Source: Solobacterium sp. (GTDB lineage Bacteria; Bacillota_I; Bacilli_A; Erysipelotrichales; Erysipelotrichaceae). Taken from it: DNA of 16,583 nt. Positions 15,016 through 16,583 of the stretch are shown one piece after another (within the stretch, counting starts at the first letter, position 1; every line of letters starts with the position of its first letter). The position numbers and the translations under genes were made by a program. The notes under the pieces are model-generated. The model was not told the origin of the DNA and ran no database searches. It worked only from the letters and a program-made list of their open reading frames with translations. The stretch covers positions 1 through 16,583 of the forward strand of contig JAFWCP010000342.1 of assembly GCA_017536845.1 (NCBI GenBank), read 5' to 3'.

Positions 15016-15855
15016 TTATCCCAGCCAGTCCAGATAAACATCATCCATCGTCGAAGGGACTCGGTACTCGTGTTCCTGACGGGAAATATAGCGAGTTTGT
15101 GTACGTCCGTCAATGACAGATGTATTTACAAGCTGTATGGCAGGATCCTCGCGGATCAGCTCTTCGGCAGGACGGTCAGATATATATACTTTCGTTTTTT
15201 CAAGCAGTTCTTTCTGCGTTGCATTGATGAGCAGTTTCCCGCTTTTCATTATTAAGATCCGGCTGGCAATAAATTCGATGTCCGACATCATGTGCGTGGC
15301 CAGGATGACAATTTTACCCGGCGCTGCATCAGCAATGATTTTGCGAAAATTCCTGCGCTCCACCGGGTCAAGTCCGGCGGTAGGCTCATCGAGAAGAAGG
15401 ATATCGGGATCATTCAGCAGCGCCTGGGCAATGAGTACTCTCTGCCGCATACCGCCGGAAAGAGAACCCAGTCTTTTCTTTCGCTGGCGCAACAGGTTCA
15501 GGGTGCTCAGCAGCTGCTGGATTTTCTCCTGCGGATTTTGAATCTCTTTGAGGCCGGCCATGTAATACAGAAACGATTCAACAGTGTACTGGTTATCCAT
15601 CATCTGCTGCTGGGGCATATATCCAAGTACGGAGCGAAACTCCCTGCCGGCCTTACGGATCTCTTTCCCATTGTAAAGCACCTCTCCCTTCGTATAGGGA
15701 AGGATACTGGCCAGAATCCGGATTAACGTGGATTTCCCGGCGCCGTTATGTCCCAGCAATCCATAGATACCGGGGGAAAATTCAATCGATATGTTATTCA
15801 ATGCCCAGACTTTTCCGTAGGACATATTCAGATTTTTGACGATAAGCACATTCAT
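15016..15855 (-). CDS. ABC transporter ATP-binding protein
   Basis: This 279-residue ATPase energises the permease encoded downstream. It has all nucleotide-binding motifs: Walker A GHNGAGKST (35-43), a Q-loop in YMPQQQ (79-84), signature LSGGMRQR (132-139), Walker B ILLLDEPTAGLD (152-163) and the switch histidine in ATHMMSD (188). The C-terminal 70 residues resemble the accessory region of ABC-2 exporters (CcmA/NatA type). I chose the ATG at 15855 because it overlaps the upstream stop by 4 bp (ATGA) and has GAGG shortly before it. An in-frame ATG at 15885 lies within the preceding gene and would add ten residues without family similarity. Confidence 0.93.
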   Translation of the reverse strand: MNVLIVKNLNMSYGKVWALNNISIEFSPGIYGLLGHNGAGKSTLIRILASILPYTKGEVLYNGKEIRKAGREFRSVLGYMPQQQMMDNQYTVESFLYYMAGLKEIQNPQEKIQQLLSTLNLLRQRKKRLGSLSGGMRQRVLIAQALLNDPDILLLDEPTAGLDPVERRNFRKIIADAAPGKIVILATHMMSDIEFIASRILIMKSGKLLINATQKELLEKTKVYISDRPAEELIREDPAIQLVNTSVIDGRTQTRYISRQEHEYRVPSTMDDVYLDWLG

Positions 15856-16583
15856 TGGTTTTCCTCGTTCACAAGAAAAATACATTCGTCCGAATCCATG
15901 TGATATGCATAGTAATTAGTCTCACCAGCCTGCAAGCAGCTGAAGATCAGCACATCATCCACCACGGCAATGATATGGGAAAAGTCCTGCTGATATGCCA
16001 CCACCTGCATGAAGCCATCCGGCTGAACATAGTCAGATGGCTTGATTTCCCGAATCAGTTCATATGCGGAATTGTATACGCGATAGACAGTAGGACCCTG
16101 GTTTACCGCTGTTGTAATGAGCCGGTTTTCATCGAAATATGCGATGATTTCGTTTTCAACTGTAAATACCGGCTGATTGGTGCTGACATCATAGATAATG
16201 CTTGTAGTGATGATCTCCGAAGGATCGGACACTTCACGGGCGGTTTTATCCATGGTACGTACCGCATACCGGGTACTGTCGGCATACTGAAAAAGGCGGA
16301 TGGACAGATTGCTGTCAAATGAATTGATTTCAAACGTATCCGTATCCACTGTCTGAATTATCATCTCCCCATTTCTGCTTGAACAGATCCAGATTAATGA
16401 ATCCTGTATAAACATTGAGATTATGCTTCCTGAAACAGTGATATTACGCTCGTTGCGCAGGTTACTGTCATATACGTGAAGAATGGTATCAATGCCATCT
16501 TCTGCAATGAATACATGGCCTTTATACATTTTGAAAAACGATGGCACATACGGCAGCTGCATCAGCTGTTCACGATTTTCACC
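15852..16583 (-). CDS. Predicted beta-propeller-like protein, 5' end cut by window
   Basis: I do not recognise the family. The frame stays open to the right edge of the window, so the visible 243 residues are only the C-terminal part. They consist of short beta-strand-like units with repeated aromatic and aspartate/asparagine positions (for example YKGHVFIAEDGIDTILHVYD, IWICSSRNGEMIIQTVDTDT, TTSIIYDVSTNQPVFTVEN), a pattern seen in WD40 or YWTD-type propellers. No membrane segment is visible in this part; a signal peptide or membrane anchor may lie in the missing N-terminus. Its stop overlaps the ATPase start by 4 bp, so it belongs to the ABC operon. A sensor or substrate-binding role is possible but speculative. 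Confidence 0.75.
   Translation of the reverse strand, partial: GENREQLMQLPYVPSFFKMYKGHVFIAEDGIDTILHVYDSNLRNERNITVSGSIISMFIQDSLIWICSSRNGEMIIQTVDTDTFEINSFDSNLSIRLFQYADSTRYAVRTMDKTAREVSDPSEIITTSIIYDVSTNQPVFTVENEIIAYFDENRLITTAVNQGPTVYRVYNSAYELIREIKPSDYVQPDGFMQVVAYQQDFSHIIAVVDDVLIFSCLQAGETNYYAYHMDSDECIFLVNEENQ

Noticed and set aside
15015..15113. Earlier in-frame starts for the permease within the ATPase gene
   Set aside because: A long overlap is unlikely when an ATG sits one base after the ATPase stop and leads directly into the first membrane segment.
1..16583. tRNA genes, CRISPR arrays, insertion sequences and attachment sites
   Set aside because: I saw no tRNA arm motifs, no regularly spaced repeats with unique spacers and no transposase-like protein in any frame.

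Overview
The window is chromosomal DNA from a Firmicutes-type (Bacillota) bacterium, centred on the replication origin. The gene content (dnaA, rpmH-rnpA-yidC-jag, pth-mfd-rqcP-divIC), the strong GGAGG-type ribosome binding sites and the moderate G+C content fit this group. The absence of the sporulation genes that share the pth-mfd-divIC neighbourhood in Bacillus (spoVT, yabP, yabQ), and a lipoprotein-type YidC, suggest a low-complexity, possibly non-sporulating lineage such as Erysipelotrichia. That placement is inference only.

Positions 1-1960 hold a bipartite origin. dnaA (minus strand) is flanked by two clusters of DnaA boxes: a dense upstream array (about 1566-1921) and a smaller downstream one (30-113). 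The downstream cluster abuts a DnaA-trio-like ladder at 6-26, so the unwinding element probably starts at the left edge of the window. Next come a solitary AraC-family regulator with an effector-binding domain (2152-3045) and, convergent with it, the minus-strand operon rpmH-rnpA-yidC-jag (5228 down to 3174). That operon has a near-perfect sigma-A promoter and an apparent attenuator between rpmH and rnpA. It reads toward oriC, the reverse of the usual layout. A membrane-anchored VanY-type peptidase follows on the minus strand (5371-6132).

From 6232 to 12320 there is one tightly packed plus-strand operon: a TPR-like membrane protein, pth, mfd, an RqcP-like S4 protein, a DivIC/FtsB-like division protein and a lipoprotein. 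Most junctions are 4-bp stop/start overlaps, and the operon ends in a strong terminator. It combines rescue of stalled translation and transcription (Pth, Mfd, RqcP) with septum and envelope functions.

A 627-bp intergenic region (12321-12947) holds that terminator, a compact G+C-rich element with several nested helices that looks like a structured RNA, and an AT-rich tail without a convincing gene. The rest (12948-16583) is a minus-strand operon, cut by the window end: a propeller-like predicted protein, an ABC ATPase and an unusually large permease that looks like two fused ABC-2 permeases.

The points most worth a second look are the structured-RNA candidate, the reversed rpmH cluster, lost signature residues in YidC (groove Arg to Asn) and in the VanY-type peptidase (catalytic Glu to Arg), a possible AUA start for mfd, and the duplicated-permease ABC system.
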